Shown here: positions 16,215 through 24,678 of the stretch, piece by piece
How positions within the stretch are numbered: the stretch's first letter is position 1
Layout: each line of letters starts with the position of its first letter
Assembly (NCBI GenBank): GCA_039814715.1
Contig: JBCCAR010000004.1
Span: 57,138 to 121,137, forward strand
Length of the DNA stretch: 64,000 nt
From: CAKZYD01 sp039814715
GTDB taxonomy: Bacteria > Pseudomonadota > Alphaproteobacteria > Sphingomonadales > CAKZYD01
Direction of reading: 5' to 3'
Notes under the pieces: generated by a model
The model's input: only the letters and a program-made list of their open reading frames with translations
Told to the model about the DNA's origin: nothing
Database searches by the model: none
Made by a program: the position numbers and the translations under genes

Positions 16215-18080
16215 ATGACACAGCTCAATGATGTTGTGACGCGCGTCACCAACAAGATCAATGAACGCTCTCATCATGACCGCGCGGCCTATGAACGCCA
16301 AATGGCCGCTGCTGCGCAGGCAGGGCCGTTCCGCTCATCCGTCTCCTGCGGGAATTTAGCGCATGCAGCTGCCGCCTGCCCCGCGGGAGATAAGGCGGAG
16401 CTGAATGAAGGAACAGCGCCCAACATTGGCATCGTAACGGCCTATAACGACATGCTGTCAGCACACCAACCGCTGGGCGCTTATCCAGACAAAATCAAAG
16501 CCGCTGCGCGTGAGATCGGAGCGACAGCACAGATTGCCGGCGGCGTTCCAGCGATGTGTGATGGTGTGACCCAGGGTCAGCCCGGTATGGACCTCTCGCT
16601 TTTCAGCCGGGACGTGATTGCCATGGCGACGGCTGTGTCCCTATCCCACAATGTCTTTGATGGCGCTTTGATGCTGGGTGTCTGCGATAAAATCGTACCG
16701 GGCTTATTCATGGGGGCAGCGCGCTTTGGCCATCTGCCCATTGCGTTCTTGCCGGGTGGGCCAATGCCTTCTGGTCTGCCCAATGATGAAAAAGCACGCG
16801 TACGCCAACTATATGCGGAAGGCAAAGTAAGCCGCAAAGAGCTGCTTGCGGCGGAAAACGCGAGCTATCACAGCCCCGGCACCTGCACCTTCTATGGTAC
16901 TGCGAATTCCAACCAGATGATGATGGAAGTGATGGGTCTACACCTCCCCGGCAGCGCCTTCGTGAACCCCGGCACGCCGCTGCGCGACGCTTTCGTTGCT
17001 GAAACAGCCAAACAAGTGGCCAAGACGACGGCGCTGGGAGATGACTATCTGCCATTCTATAAAGCGGTTGATGCACGCACCATCGTGAACGCCATCGTCG
17101 GCCTGCATGCCACAGGCGGCTCTACAAACCACACCATCCATGTGATTGCCATGGCGCAGTGTGTTGGCCTGACCGTAGACTGGGATGACTTTGCTGATTT
17201 AAGCGCTGTCGTCCCACTGCTAGCGCGTATTTATCCCAATGGCCTAGCAGATGTGAACCACTTCCATGCTGCGGGCGGGATGGGTTTTGTCATTCGCGAA
17301 TTGATTGATGCTGGGCTTCTGCATGGAGATATCCCTACAGTCACGGGCAAAACGCTTGAGGCCTATGGCGCTGACCCGGTCCTGGCCGATGGCCAGCTGC
17401 GCTGGCAGCCCTCCGCCAAAGAGAGCGCGGACCCAGACGTCCTGCGGCCTGTCAAAGATCCGGTGCAGGCGACCGGCGGCTTGGTGACTTTGGATGGGCC
17501 TATTGGACGCAGCGTCATCAAAGTATCAGCTGTAAAAGAACCCCACCGCTCAATAAGCGCCCCAGCCATTGTCTTCACCTCCCAAGCCGACATCATGGCC
17601 CGCTTTCAGGCCGGTGAGCTAGACCGCGACTTTGTTGCGGTCGTGCCGTTCCAAGGGCCAAAGGCCAACGGGATGCCAGAACTGCATAAACTCACCCCGC
17701 CCTTAAGCGTTCTGCAGGACCGCGGCTATAAAGTTGCCCTCGTGACCGATGGACGAATGTCTGGCGCGTCAGGCAAAGTGCCGGCCGCCATACACATGAC
17801 GCCTGAAGCCCTGGATGGCGGCGTAATCGGCCACATACGTGATGATGATATGATCACGTTTGATGTAGCAGCAGGCACCTTGAGCATAGACGTTCCAGAA
17901 GACGATTTGCGCGCGCGCGAGCCGCTGCAAAGCCATGTAGAAGACGAGCGCTGGGGGACTGGCAGAGAGCTATTTGCCGGGATGCGCCAACTGGTCACAA
18001 GCGCTGAACAAGGCGCCATCTCAATGATGCTGACGGAGCAGCACCATACCCCGAGCTCAGCGGACGCATCGTTGGCATGA
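16215..18080 (+). CDS. edd: Phosphogluconate dehydratase
   Basis: A 621-residue member of the IlvD/Edd family that dehydrates 6-phosphogluconate to KDPG using an Fe-S cluster. The cluster cysteines are in PAMCDGVTQGQ, MLGVCDKIVPG and SPGTCTFYGTANS, and DGRMSGASGKVPAAIH is the conserved C-terminal motif. The length (about 620 rather than 560-ish for IlvD) and the position between pgl and glk support Edd over dihydroxyacid dehydratase. It overlaps glk by ATGA. Confidence 0.94.
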   Translation: MTQLNDVVTRVTNKINERSHHDRAAYERQMAAAAQAGPFRSSVSCGNLAHAAAACPAGDKAELNEGTAPNIGIVTAYNDMLSAHQPLGAYPDKIKAAAREIGATAQIAGGVPAMCDGVTQGQPGMDLSLFSRDVIAMATAVSLSHNVFDGALMLGVCDKIVPGLFMGAARFGHLPIAFLPGGPMPSGLPNDEKARVRQLYAEGKVSRKELLAAENASYHSPGTCTFYGTANSNQMMMEVMGLHLPGSAFVNPGTPLRDAFVAETAKQVAKTTALGDDYLPFYKAVDARTIVNAIVGLHATGGSTNHTIHVIAMAQCVGLTVDWDDFADLSAVVPLLARIYPNGLADVNHFHAAGGMGFVIRELIDAGLLHGDIPTVTGKTLEAYGADPVLADGQLRWQPSAKESADPDVLRPVKDPVQATGGLVTLDGPIGRSVIKVSAVKEPHRSISAPAIVFTSQADIMARFQAGELDRDFVAVVPFQGPKANGMPELHKLTPPLSVLQDRGYKVALVTDGRMSGASGKVPAAIHMTPEALDGGVIGHIRDDDMITFDVAAGTLSIDVPEDDLRAREPLQSHVEDERWGTGRELFAGMRQLVTSAEQGAISMMLTEQHHTPSSADASLA

Positions 18081-19030
18081 TATTGGTTGCTGACATCGGC
18101 GGTACAAATGCTCGCTTTGCAATAGCTGAGTGTGGTCCAAACAGCATATCCCTGCACGATCCACAAAGCTTCCGTGCGGAAGACTTTGAAACGGTACGAG
18201 ATGCGGCAGACGCGTATCTGGAATCTGTATCAGCCAAGCCCAATCAAGCCTGTTTTGCTGTTGCAGCCCCAATAGAAAGCGATGACATCGCCTTTACCAA
18301 CAGCCCTTGGAGCTTTAATCGCAAATCCATTCAGACAGACTTAGCCTTCGAACAATTTTCCGTCGTCAACGACTTTGCTGCTTTAGCGGCAGGCATCGCC
18401 GCAATCCCAGAGGACTTTGTTGAACCTGTAAGAGGTGGGACAGCGCAGAAAAACGCACCAAAGCTGGTCATCGGTCCAGGAACGGGGCTTGGCCAAGCGC
18501 TGCTCGTTCCTTGCGGGCGAGAAGACCGCGTGATCTCCACGCAAGGCGGGCACGTCTCTTTCGCGCCGCGCTCTGACCTTGAAATTCAGGTTATGCAATT
18601 CATTGCCCGCGAGCATCCGCGTGTCTCGGTCGAGCGGCTCTTATGCGGGCGCGGTCTCATTAATATTCACCGCGCACTGTGCCATATCGCCGATACGCCC
18701 CGCACCTCTTTGCAAGCCAATGAAATAACCCAGGCCGCACGTACGCGAGAGCATCCCATTGCCGCCCAAGCTGTGAGTTTTTTCTGTAACCTCTTGGGCG
18801 CAGTCGTCGGCGATGCAGCCCTCTCCAGCGGCGCACGCGGCGGGATATACCTGGCCGGCGGCATTCTGCCCAAAATCAAAGACATTTTTCACAAAAGCGA
18901 TTTCGAGGCGCACTTTCTGAGCAAAGGACGGATGCAATCCTACCTCGAACCAATCCCCATAACACTCATTACAAAAGAGGGCACAGCGCTCTACGGCGCA
19001 GCGAAATCACTCAAAGAACCTACCGCCTAA
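18077..19030 (+). CDS. glk: Glucokinase
   Basis: A 317-residue hexokinase-like fold protein that phosphorylates glucose with ATP. Phosphate 1 motif VADIGGTNARFA is at the N-terminus, VVNDFAALAAGI contains the catalytic Asp, GPGTGLGQALL is the second phosphate motif and IYLAGGILPKI the adenosine motif. The start overlaps the edd stop (ATGA), so it is the last gene of the Entner-Doudoroff operon. Directly downstream lies IS debris. Confidence 0.93.
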   Translation: MILVADIGGTNARFAIAECGPNSISLHDPQSFRAEDFETVRDAADAYLESVSAKPNQACFAVAAPIESDDIAFTNSPWSFNRKSIQTDLAFEQFSVVNDFAALAAGIAAIPEDFVEPVRGGTAQKNAPKLVIGPGTGLGQALLVPCGREDRVISTQGGHVSFAPRSDLEIQVMQFIAREHPRVSVERLLCGRGLINIHRALCHIADTPRTSLQANEITQAARTREHPIAAQAVSFFCNLLGAVVGDAALSSGARGGIYLAGGILPKIKDIFHKSDFEAHFLSKGRMQSYLEPIPITLITKEGTALYGAAKSLKEPTA

Positions 19031-19075
19031 CAACGTTTGGCTGTGCGGCGATCCTTTAAATTACGAGCAGCACGG

Positions 19076-19323
19076 CTAATCCTGCCACCCATCCTCCATA
19101 AACTCCTTCGACCAAGTGTAGTAAAGCGATTGGGCGATGCCTTCCTTGCGGCACAGTTCAGCGATGCTGTCATCCCCGCGAAGGCCTTCCAATACAATGC
19201 GGATTTTGTCCTCGGCAGAATAGTGCCTGCGTGTGGCACGCCGGATATCCTTGACCACCTTATCAGCGGGCTTCTTACAGCTGGAGTGTTTTGCTCTCAT
19301 CTTATGGAGGCGCTGACGGGGAA
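19076..19323 (-). mobile_element. IS3-family remnant (orfA N-terminus)
   Basis: The minus strand codes for a 74-residue helix-turn-helix start of an IS3-type OrfA: VVKDIRRATRRHYSAEDKIRIVLEGL, then SIAELCRKEGIAQSLYYTWSKEFME. The frame then leaves the family and stops after a few residues, so the rest of orfA and all of orfB are missing. The element end probably lies near 19323, where a TonB-receptor fragment begins at once. The other end is deleted close to the glk stop. Not functional. Confidence 0.75.
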
Positions 19324-19331
19324 CAGTTACT

Positions 19332-19530
19332 GTGAACGGCGCAGATATCGAAGCCTATGGGATTGAGATAGACGGCTTTCTCGCCGTTACGGACGAATTT
19401 AGCTTGAATGCAGCCTTTAGCTGGAACGAGTCTGAGCTGCAGGGTACGGATGCAAACATAAGCCGCTTCTTTTTAGATACCGATGCATCTGCCGCGCGGC
19501 TGCCGCCCTTGCCTCCTTCCCAATGGCAGG
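19332..19530 (+). pseudogene. TonB-dependent receptor, C-terminal fragment
   Basis: The plus frame reads NGADIEAYGIEIDGFLAV, then FSLNAAFSWNESEL, the typical alternating strands of the late beta-barrel of a TonB-dependent receptor. There is no signal peptide, plug or most of the barrel, and no final aromatic residue at a proper stop. Its upstream part ends exactly at the IS3 remnant, so the gene was most likely cut by that element. The downstream end merges with a broken DUF1838 gene. Confidence 0.65.
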
Positions 19531-20047
19531 GGCGGCAAGCGCTGCGAGCAAACCTCCTACCCCCGCCGATCTTTCTGGCCCCCACCTGGACCTAAGCGCA
19601 CAGGAGGGAAATGTGGAGGCCTACGCCCGCATTGCTGGGAATATAGACCCCGAGGCAACCAGCTATAGTTGGTATAGCGGCAGGCTTATCGGCGTTCGCC
19701 CTGGCGGGGCTGGCAGAAACCTGATGGGCATCATCGGAATGGGCTCTGTTCGTATTCTGCCGCTTGCAGATCAACCCGGGTATCAGATGCTCCGCAAAGA
19801 ACTGGGGTTCTTCACGGACCTCAGCACTGGAGCAGTCCTGGATGCTGATGGGACAAGCGCCGGGCGGCATTCAATATGTCTGTTTCACTGGTTCCGCAAA
19901 ATCACTGGACACCATGCCTCAACAAATAGTGGCGTTGGCGCGCGAGCGCTTTCCAGATTTTCTGATCGCCCCCACGCAAGTCTCGCCGCCGGAATCCTCC
20001 CTCGCGCGTTACATGCGCACACGAACACCAGCACCGGTGAGCGCGCA
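19484..20047 (+). pseudogene. DUF1838 family gene, decayed copy 1
   Basis: The frame opens with a signal-like segment (CRAAAALASFP, then MAGAASAAS), followed by about 90 residues of the DUF1838 family: LDLSAQEGNVEAYARIAGNI, then SYSWYSGRLIGVRPG and LRKELGFFTDLSTGAVLD. After about 19855 this frame loses similarity, while another frame reads a plausible family-like tail (MPQQIVALARERFPDFLIAP) to a stop just before copy 2. This fits an internal deletion with frameshift. DUF1838 proteins are secreted and of unknown function. Confidence 0.6.
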
Positions 20048-20719
20048 ATGACCCCGTCCCCCAACCGCCGCCGGTTTTTGCAGTCTGGCGTTTGCGCTAC
20101 CCTGGCAATACCGCTGACGATGGGGATGAGTAGTGCGCAAATTGCAGGCTTCGCGCCAGTGTCATCGCTAGACGCGTTAACCCCGCTCGAGTGTTTTACG
20201 CGGCTACGCTGCAGCCAGCCCGGCGATACGACCACATGGTGGTATAGCGGGCATATGCTTGGCAAAGTGGACTGCGACGCAGCCGTTCCCATACTCTCTT
20301 TAATCGGCGCCAGCCAAAGTAAAATCGAATATCTAAAAGACGATACAGTCCGCTATAGCCTGATTGAAGCGGGCTACTACGGCGATCCAGATACCGGCGA
20401 AATTGCAGACGGTCCAATCATCAATCGCATTACAAGTGCGCCGATGACACCCAAACACTACCTCTCCCCGCAAAGCCTTGATTTTTTTTCAGACCGAACC
20501 ATCCGGCCAGCTGAGCAAGCATTGCCCGCCAATACTGATTTCAGCGGCCGTATGGTGGGCCCTGATGTTAAAGCTGGCCGGGTATGGATGGCGGAGGAAT
20601 TGTTCGTCAAAGTGCCCGCAACGGCCAATCGCGGAGAGCGTGTATTGACGTCATTGGCCAATTTTCAAGGCCTCGCCACCGCTATCTGGTCGCCCGTGAT
20701 TTTCGGTGATTTGATCTGA
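20048..20719 (+). pseudogene. DUF1838 family gene copy 2, truncated at 3' end by IS
   Basis: Begins with a twin-arginine signal peptide (NRRRFLQSG, then hydrophobic CATLAIPLTMG), so the product would be folded before export. The body has DUF1838 features (TTTWWYSGHMLGKV, YYGDPDTGEIADGP) and reads in frame with copy 1 by chance. It stops at residue 223 with SPVIFGDLI right before an IS5-type element; the family is usually longer (around 280-300), so the C-terminus is missing. Tandem DUF1838 genes suggest a former two-gene unit with the TonB receptor. Confidence 0.6.
20689..20704. repeat. 16-bp inverted repeat, left copy (pair at 22288-22303)
   Basis: GTCGCCCGTGATTTTC here and its reverse complement with one mismatch at 22288-22303 bracket the IS5-type element at 1.6 kb distance. 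The left copy is inside the DUF1838 reading frame. The two copies match in 15 of 16 bases and diverge on both sides. They may mark an old insertion or inversion event. Confidence 0.5.
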
Positions 20720-20732
20720 CTGAAGCGAGCGG

Positions 20733-22165
20733 CTGGTGGATTTTTCAGCTCGCTGGCGCTCTTCTAGCAGCATTGAATAGAGCCCAGGCGAGCAATCGAG
20801 ACAAAAACTCTGTCAGCCACCGGGCCAACAGGCGTAGATTGTGTCCGGCGGCGCAGAGGATGGCGTTGATGGCGTCTGCGTCAGTGCCTGCGAGGTGGTT
20901 TCGTTCGAGATGACCATCGTCCTTGAGGTGGCCGATGACTGGCTCTATTGCATTGCGTCGTCGCATTTCGCGCCGGATGGTGGGCGATGCCACCCCTCGG
21001 GTGTGGCTGAGCGTGATGTCGAGCCCATCGCGCTCGATCGCGTGGCCGCTGTAGCCCCTATCGACATAGGCCCGCCTGACGGTAACTCCGGTCAGCTTGG
21101 CGGCCTGCTCAATCTGGCCATTCAGTGTGTGTCCGTCCCCCGGGTCAAGCCCGAGGGCAGGCTCCAGGATTGCCAGGCAGCGCCATGGCACCGAGCACGA
21201 ACTGTCCCCCTTTGCATCGCTCGTTGGTGGTGGCGATTGAGGTCTTCACACCAAACTCGTATCGGGTGCGCGCTTTGCCCTTGCCGATACAGTCGACCTC
21301 CGGCGCGTGGAGCGCATAGAGCTTGTCTTTGTCGCCGGGCTGTTGAGTATGGATTTTCTCGGCACGTTCGAGGGCGATTTCAAACGCTATCTCCAGGTCT
21401 GCGTTCCCTGCGATCTTTCGCTTGATGTCGCGGATTAGGCGGCCGAGCCATGTCCGCATCTTGCGCACCCAGCGCTGCCCCTGTTTGTGGCCGCGCGTGT
21501 GCATCAGGCGGGATGCCTCGCGCCGCGCCCGGGTGGCCAGGCGGATGAAGGACTGGCGCAGCTTGACACCATGGCGCTTGGCTGCCCGGTTCAGCCATTC
21601 GATCGCCCGCAGCAGCAAGTGACTGTCCGCCCTCTGCGCCACCGCCTTGGTCTGCACCGTGGTGTCAACGGTGATCCGTTCCAACTGGCGCCGGCTGACG
21701 GCCTTGGTCTTCACTGCAACGCGAATAGTCTCGGCCAGCAAGACCTCCAGATCGCGTGGCCCGATACGCCCACGCCAACGGGTCATAGAGGACCGATCAA
21801 AGGGCAAGCGATGCTGGAAATGCGTCTCGCCGCAGAACGCTTGAAAATACGGATTTTCCAGCCAAGTCGTGCAGGTCTCCTCGTCGCTGAGACCTTTCAT
21901 GTGCTTGAGCAGATGCAGCCCGGCCATCAGCCGGGTCGCCAGCCCCCGCCGACCTTTGCCTGGATGATAGAGCGGCCCGAAGGCATCGTCGAAGCGGTCC
22001 CAGTCGATCAATGCGGCCAGCCGGAGCAGGTCGTGTTGCGGATCCAGGATCGCTTCTAAAGAGCTGCGGAACAGGTCGCCGTTCGGCATGTCAGGTTTGG
22101 CAGGACGCACGGCTCACCTCGTGCATCAATCTCGTCATCCAGATCGGACCATAACAAAACCGAAA
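20733..22165 (-). mobile_element. IS5-family insertion sequence (ends approximate)
   Basis: An insertion sequence of about 1.4 kb that carries one transposase gene on the minus strand. Ends are estimated: the left side near 20733 has GGATTTTTCAGC, the right side read backwards near 22170 has GGGATTCCCTTTTCGG, which share GGATT and TTTTC/TTTTCG but are not a clean terminal repeat. Target duplications were not recognised. It interrupts the truncated DUF1838 gene on the left and is followed by a hairpin and an AlkB remnant on the right. Confidence 0.75.
20745..22110 (-). pseudogene. IS5-family transposase, frameshifted
   Basis: The N-terminal frame (22110 to 21145) holds the DUF772-like start (LFRSSLEAILDPQHDLLRLA), the first catalytic Asp region ITVDTTVQTKAV and a long helical insert. 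The C-terminal part (DGHTLNGQIEQAAKL, then RRAYVDRGYSGHAIERDG and IEPVIGHLKDDGHLERN with the late Asp/Glu) is read in another frame from about 21191. The break lies at 21141-21170, where a short GC-rich palindrome appears to be inserted after the MALPGNP motif. The transposase is therefore probably inactive unless rescued by frameshifting. Confidence 0.8.
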
Positions 22166-22176
22166 AGGGAATCCCC

Positions 22177-22239
22177 TACGTGCACGTACGTACAAAATCG
22201 CAAGGTTTTGACCCGATCCCAACACAAACCTTGCGATTT
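22177..22239. repeat. Alternating Pu/Py tract followed by perfect 14-bp hairpin
   Basis: Positions 22177-22194 alternate strictly between pyrimidine and purine (18 bp, with ACGTGCACGT inside). Directly after, AAATCGCAAGGTTT (22195-22208) and its exact reverse complement (22226-22239) form a 14-bp stem with a 17-nt loop. It lies just outside the IS5-type transposase and could be a transcription terminator for the element or an element end structure. Confidence 0.6.
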
Positions 22240-22298
22240 CGAATATTTCCTGCCGCCCAAAATTAATCCAAATTCAACACCTTAGGGGAAAATCACGG

Positions 22299-22668
22299 GT
22301 GACGCGCTACAACTATCAGGCACGCGGCGTAGAACCGTCGGATTATCTCGGTGCGCTTCCCCCTTAGCTGGGCGCGATGATTGCGCGAATGGATAAGATA
22401 GCAGCGTTCTCGCCCCCCCGACCAAGCGATCATGAACGAATATACACCGGGCCAAGGCATCGCACCGCATGTGGATTGTGTGCCTTGTTTTGGCCCCTTC
22501 GCCGCATCCCTGAGCCTCGGCAGCAGCTGCGAAATGCTGTTCCAACGTGTTGCAACAGCAGAGATCCAAAAGCTGCATTTGCCAAGGGGTCGGGTCAGGA
22601 TAGTTTCGGCCCCTAGCCGCCATTCCCTTCCCTTAGTAATTGTTGCGGCGCACCACCTAAAAAGCTGA
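22299..22668 (+). pseudogene. AlkB-like 2OG-Fe(II) dioxygenase, broken
   Basis: Two frames together read an AlkB-type DNA/RNA demethylase core. First VTRYNYQARGVEPSDYLGALPP, then a stop TAG (22363-22365) where a Trp (TGG) would be expected, then LGAMIARMDKIAAF. After a run of seven C at about 22413-22419 the frame shifts to PDQAIMNEYTPGQGIAPHVD, which has the iron-binding HxD, then CFGPFAASLSLGS. The N-terminus and the last iron His/2OG Arg region are missing. A stop, a homopolymer frameshift and truncation at both ends show decay. Confidence 0.7.
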
Positions 22669-22696
22669 CATTCCAATCCAAAAAATCCGCCTAATT

Positions 22697-22716
22697 AAGC
22701 ATACTCCGGTATGCTT
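22697..22716. terminator. Perfect hairpin between AlkB remnant and ABC transporter
   Basis: AAGCATAC-TCCG-GTATGCTT is a perfect 8-bp stem with a 4-base loop, about 165 bp beyond the stop of the minus-strand ABC transporter. No T-run follows on either strand, so a role as intrinsic terminator is only possible, not shown. Apart from this, the 200 bp between 22670 and 22880 hold no gene I can support. Confidence 0.35.
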
Positions 22717-22880
22717 GGTCGATCGTGGTGAATTAGTGCTTTAGTTTTTGCAGTAGAGTTGGAGAAAACTATTGCGTAGCTCCAATAACTAGCCAATGCT
22801 ATTTCGATTAAGCGTACCTGGAGCCATGGCGTAGTCATACGATAGTTGGCTCAATGCCCTCGAGTTGTTTTTCGCAGATG

Positions 22881-24641
22881 TTAAACAGCCGCCTGTGCAC
22901 CTGATAAAGACCGTGTCTCAGGGTCCAGTTTTATTTCCAGATCGTGGTGAGCGCGCAAGCTTTCCCTGTGCGCGATGGAAACGAGCGTTGTGTTGGGTAA
23001 TTCCGATTTAAGGGCGTGATAAATAGCTGCTTCGGTGTCGGGGTCCATGGAGGCCGTTGCTTCATCCAAAAAGAGCCACTCCGGCTTTGCCAAAAAGGCC
23101 CGTGCCATCGACACGCGCTGTTGTTCCCCGCCCGACAGCACGCGTGCCCAGTCGCGCGTCTGATCCAAGGATCCGATGAATTTTTCAAGCCGGCACAAGC
23201 GCATAACGTCTTCGATCCGCTCTGGTTCAATCGACGCTTGATTTTGGTTTGGATAGGTCAAAACCTCACGCAAGGGAGAAATGGGAAGATATGGCCTTTG
23301 GGGAAGGAACATCGTGCGCTCTGTAGGAAGAGTCAAACTGCCCTCGCCCCAAATCCACAAACCGGAAAATAAGCGGAATAGCGTGCTTTTCCCGCCACCG
23401 GACGGCCCGGAAATCAGAACATCCGTGCCTTTCTCCAGTTTGAAGCTGACGTTCTCAAGCAATGGGTCGCCAGTGGGGAGGTTCAAAGTGACCCCCTTGA
23501 TTGAAACCAGTTCTTTATCGACAGAGTGTCTTAGAACACGGCTGGCTTTCTGTTCGGCGCGGGCAGCTTTAAACGCGTCGTCCAGCGTGAGGACACGATC
23601 TACGCTAGACTTCCAAACCGCAAGCTTCTCATAGGATTTGGCGAACCAGGATAGAGAAAGCTGAACCTGCATAAAGGCCTGGCTGAGCTGCATAAAGCCG
23701 CCAAGGGCGATTGTTCCGGCAACAAGAGCAGGCATTGCAGCAATAAATGGCACTAGCGTTCCGCCTTGCGATAAGCCGAAATCAAAGGCCATGAGCCGGC
23801 GCTTATACTTTATGATCACCATCCAGTTATCCCAAATGGAGGCGAACCTAGTGTTCAGGTCATCATACTCTTTCCCTTCGCCACCAAGGAGCGCAATGCT
23901 CTCCGCGTTTTCACGAAGGCGAACGAGGTGATATCGAAAATCTGCCTCGACGGCTTGCCTATCGAAGTTCAATCGCGACAGCGGATGAGCAAGGGTGTGG
24001 GCGAGCCATGTCCCCACGACAGAAAAGATAAGAGCGACCCAAAACATATATCCGGGGATCACGATGGCGACCCCAAAAACGCTGAATTCCATGGGTCCTG
24101 ATACAGACCATAGGATGAAACTAAACACGGATAACTTCCCAAGAGCACTGATGAATTGGAGACCTAATTCAAGCGTCTCCTGCGCGATGTTGAGCATATC
24201 CATGGAGATGCGTTGGTCAGGATTATCCATCTTGTAATCACCTAGTTCGAGCTGATTGTAGAGATGGTTGTCCAAGTACCCGCGCAGATATGTCTGCGTT
24301 AAAAAGCGCCGCCAGTGGATGATGAGCTTATTTTGGACATGGACTTGGAGCACGTACATAATGAGCATACCGCTCAAATATCCAAGCCATACCAGGATCG
24401 CATTCCAGATCACATCAAATGAACGCTGTTCTATGGCGTTAAACAATCCCGCTGTGGCGAAACTCAATTTCGTTATCAAGTAAAGCAGCAGCCCTTCGAC
24501 AGCGAGGACCGACAGCAGCAAAAACCATCCGGTGCGTCTGTCTTCTGAGACCCAATACGGTTTCACGAGATTGAACGTGCGACCGAGAAAAACTTGAAAC
24601 TCTCTCAAACGAACGGCTTTGTTTTTCACGGTACGGTCCAA
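22881..24641 (-). CDS. SbmA/YddA-type ABC transporter (membrane plus ATPase)
   Basis: A 586-residue half transporter. Residues 1 to about 340 form the ABC_membrane_2-type domain with six helices (as in SbmA/BacA, YddA and peroxisomal ABCD proteins), including DNPDQRISMD and LNFDRQAVEADFRYHLVRLRENAESIA, a hallmark of this group. The ATPase has Walker A SGPSGGGKST, signature LSGGEQQRVSMARA and Walker B WLFLDEATASMD. Relatives import or export peptides, cobalamin or peptide antibiotics. It is the last gene of a minus-strand series, 37 bp after the M13 peptidase, so peptide traffic linked to the TonB receptor is a reasonable inference. Confidence 0.88.
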   Translation of the reverse strand: MDRTVKNKAVRLREFQVFLGRTFNLVKPYWVSEDRRTGWFLLLSVLAVEGLLLYLITKLSFATAGLFNAIEQRSFDVIWNAILVWLGYLSGMLIMYVLQVHVQNKLIIHWRRFLTQTYLRGYLDNHLYNQLELGDYKMDNPDQRISMDMLNIAQETLELGLQFISALGKLSVFSFILWSVSGPMEFSVFGVAIVIPGYMFWVALIFSVVGTWLAHTLAHPLSRLNFDRQAVEADFRYHLVRLRENAESIALLGGEGKEYDDLNTRFASIWDNWMVIIKYKRRLMAFDFGLSQGGTLVPFIAAMPALVAGTIALGGFMQLSQAFMQVQLSLSWFAKSYEKLAVWKSSVDRVLTLDDAFKAARAEQKASRVLRHSVDKELVSIKGVTLNLPTGDPLLENVSFKLEKGTDVLISGPSGGGKSTLFRLFSGLWIWGEGSLTLPTERTMFLPQRPYLPISPLREVLTYPNQNQASIEPERIEDVMRLCRLEKFIGSLDQTRDWARVLSGGEQQRVSMARAFLAKPEWLFLDEATASMDPDTEAAIYHALKSELPNTTLVSIAHRESLRAHHDLEIKLDPETRSLSGAQAAV

Positions 24642-24678
24642 GCTTTATGGTGGTTGCAAGTGATATGCTTGCTGCGCG

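Noticed and set aside
16215..18080. Dihydroxyacid dehydratase (ilvD)
   Set aside because: Same superfamily, but the length and the position between pgl and glk fit phosphogluconate dehydratase.
19523..20719. One 398-residue protein across both DUF1838 segments
   Set aside because: The middle part (about 19860-20047) has no family likeness, and a new Tat signal peptide starts at 20048; the join is a chance read-through between two broken genes.
21487..22059. 190-residue plus-strand open frame
   Set aside because: Exactly antisense to the IS5-type transposase, with no family features; a shadow.
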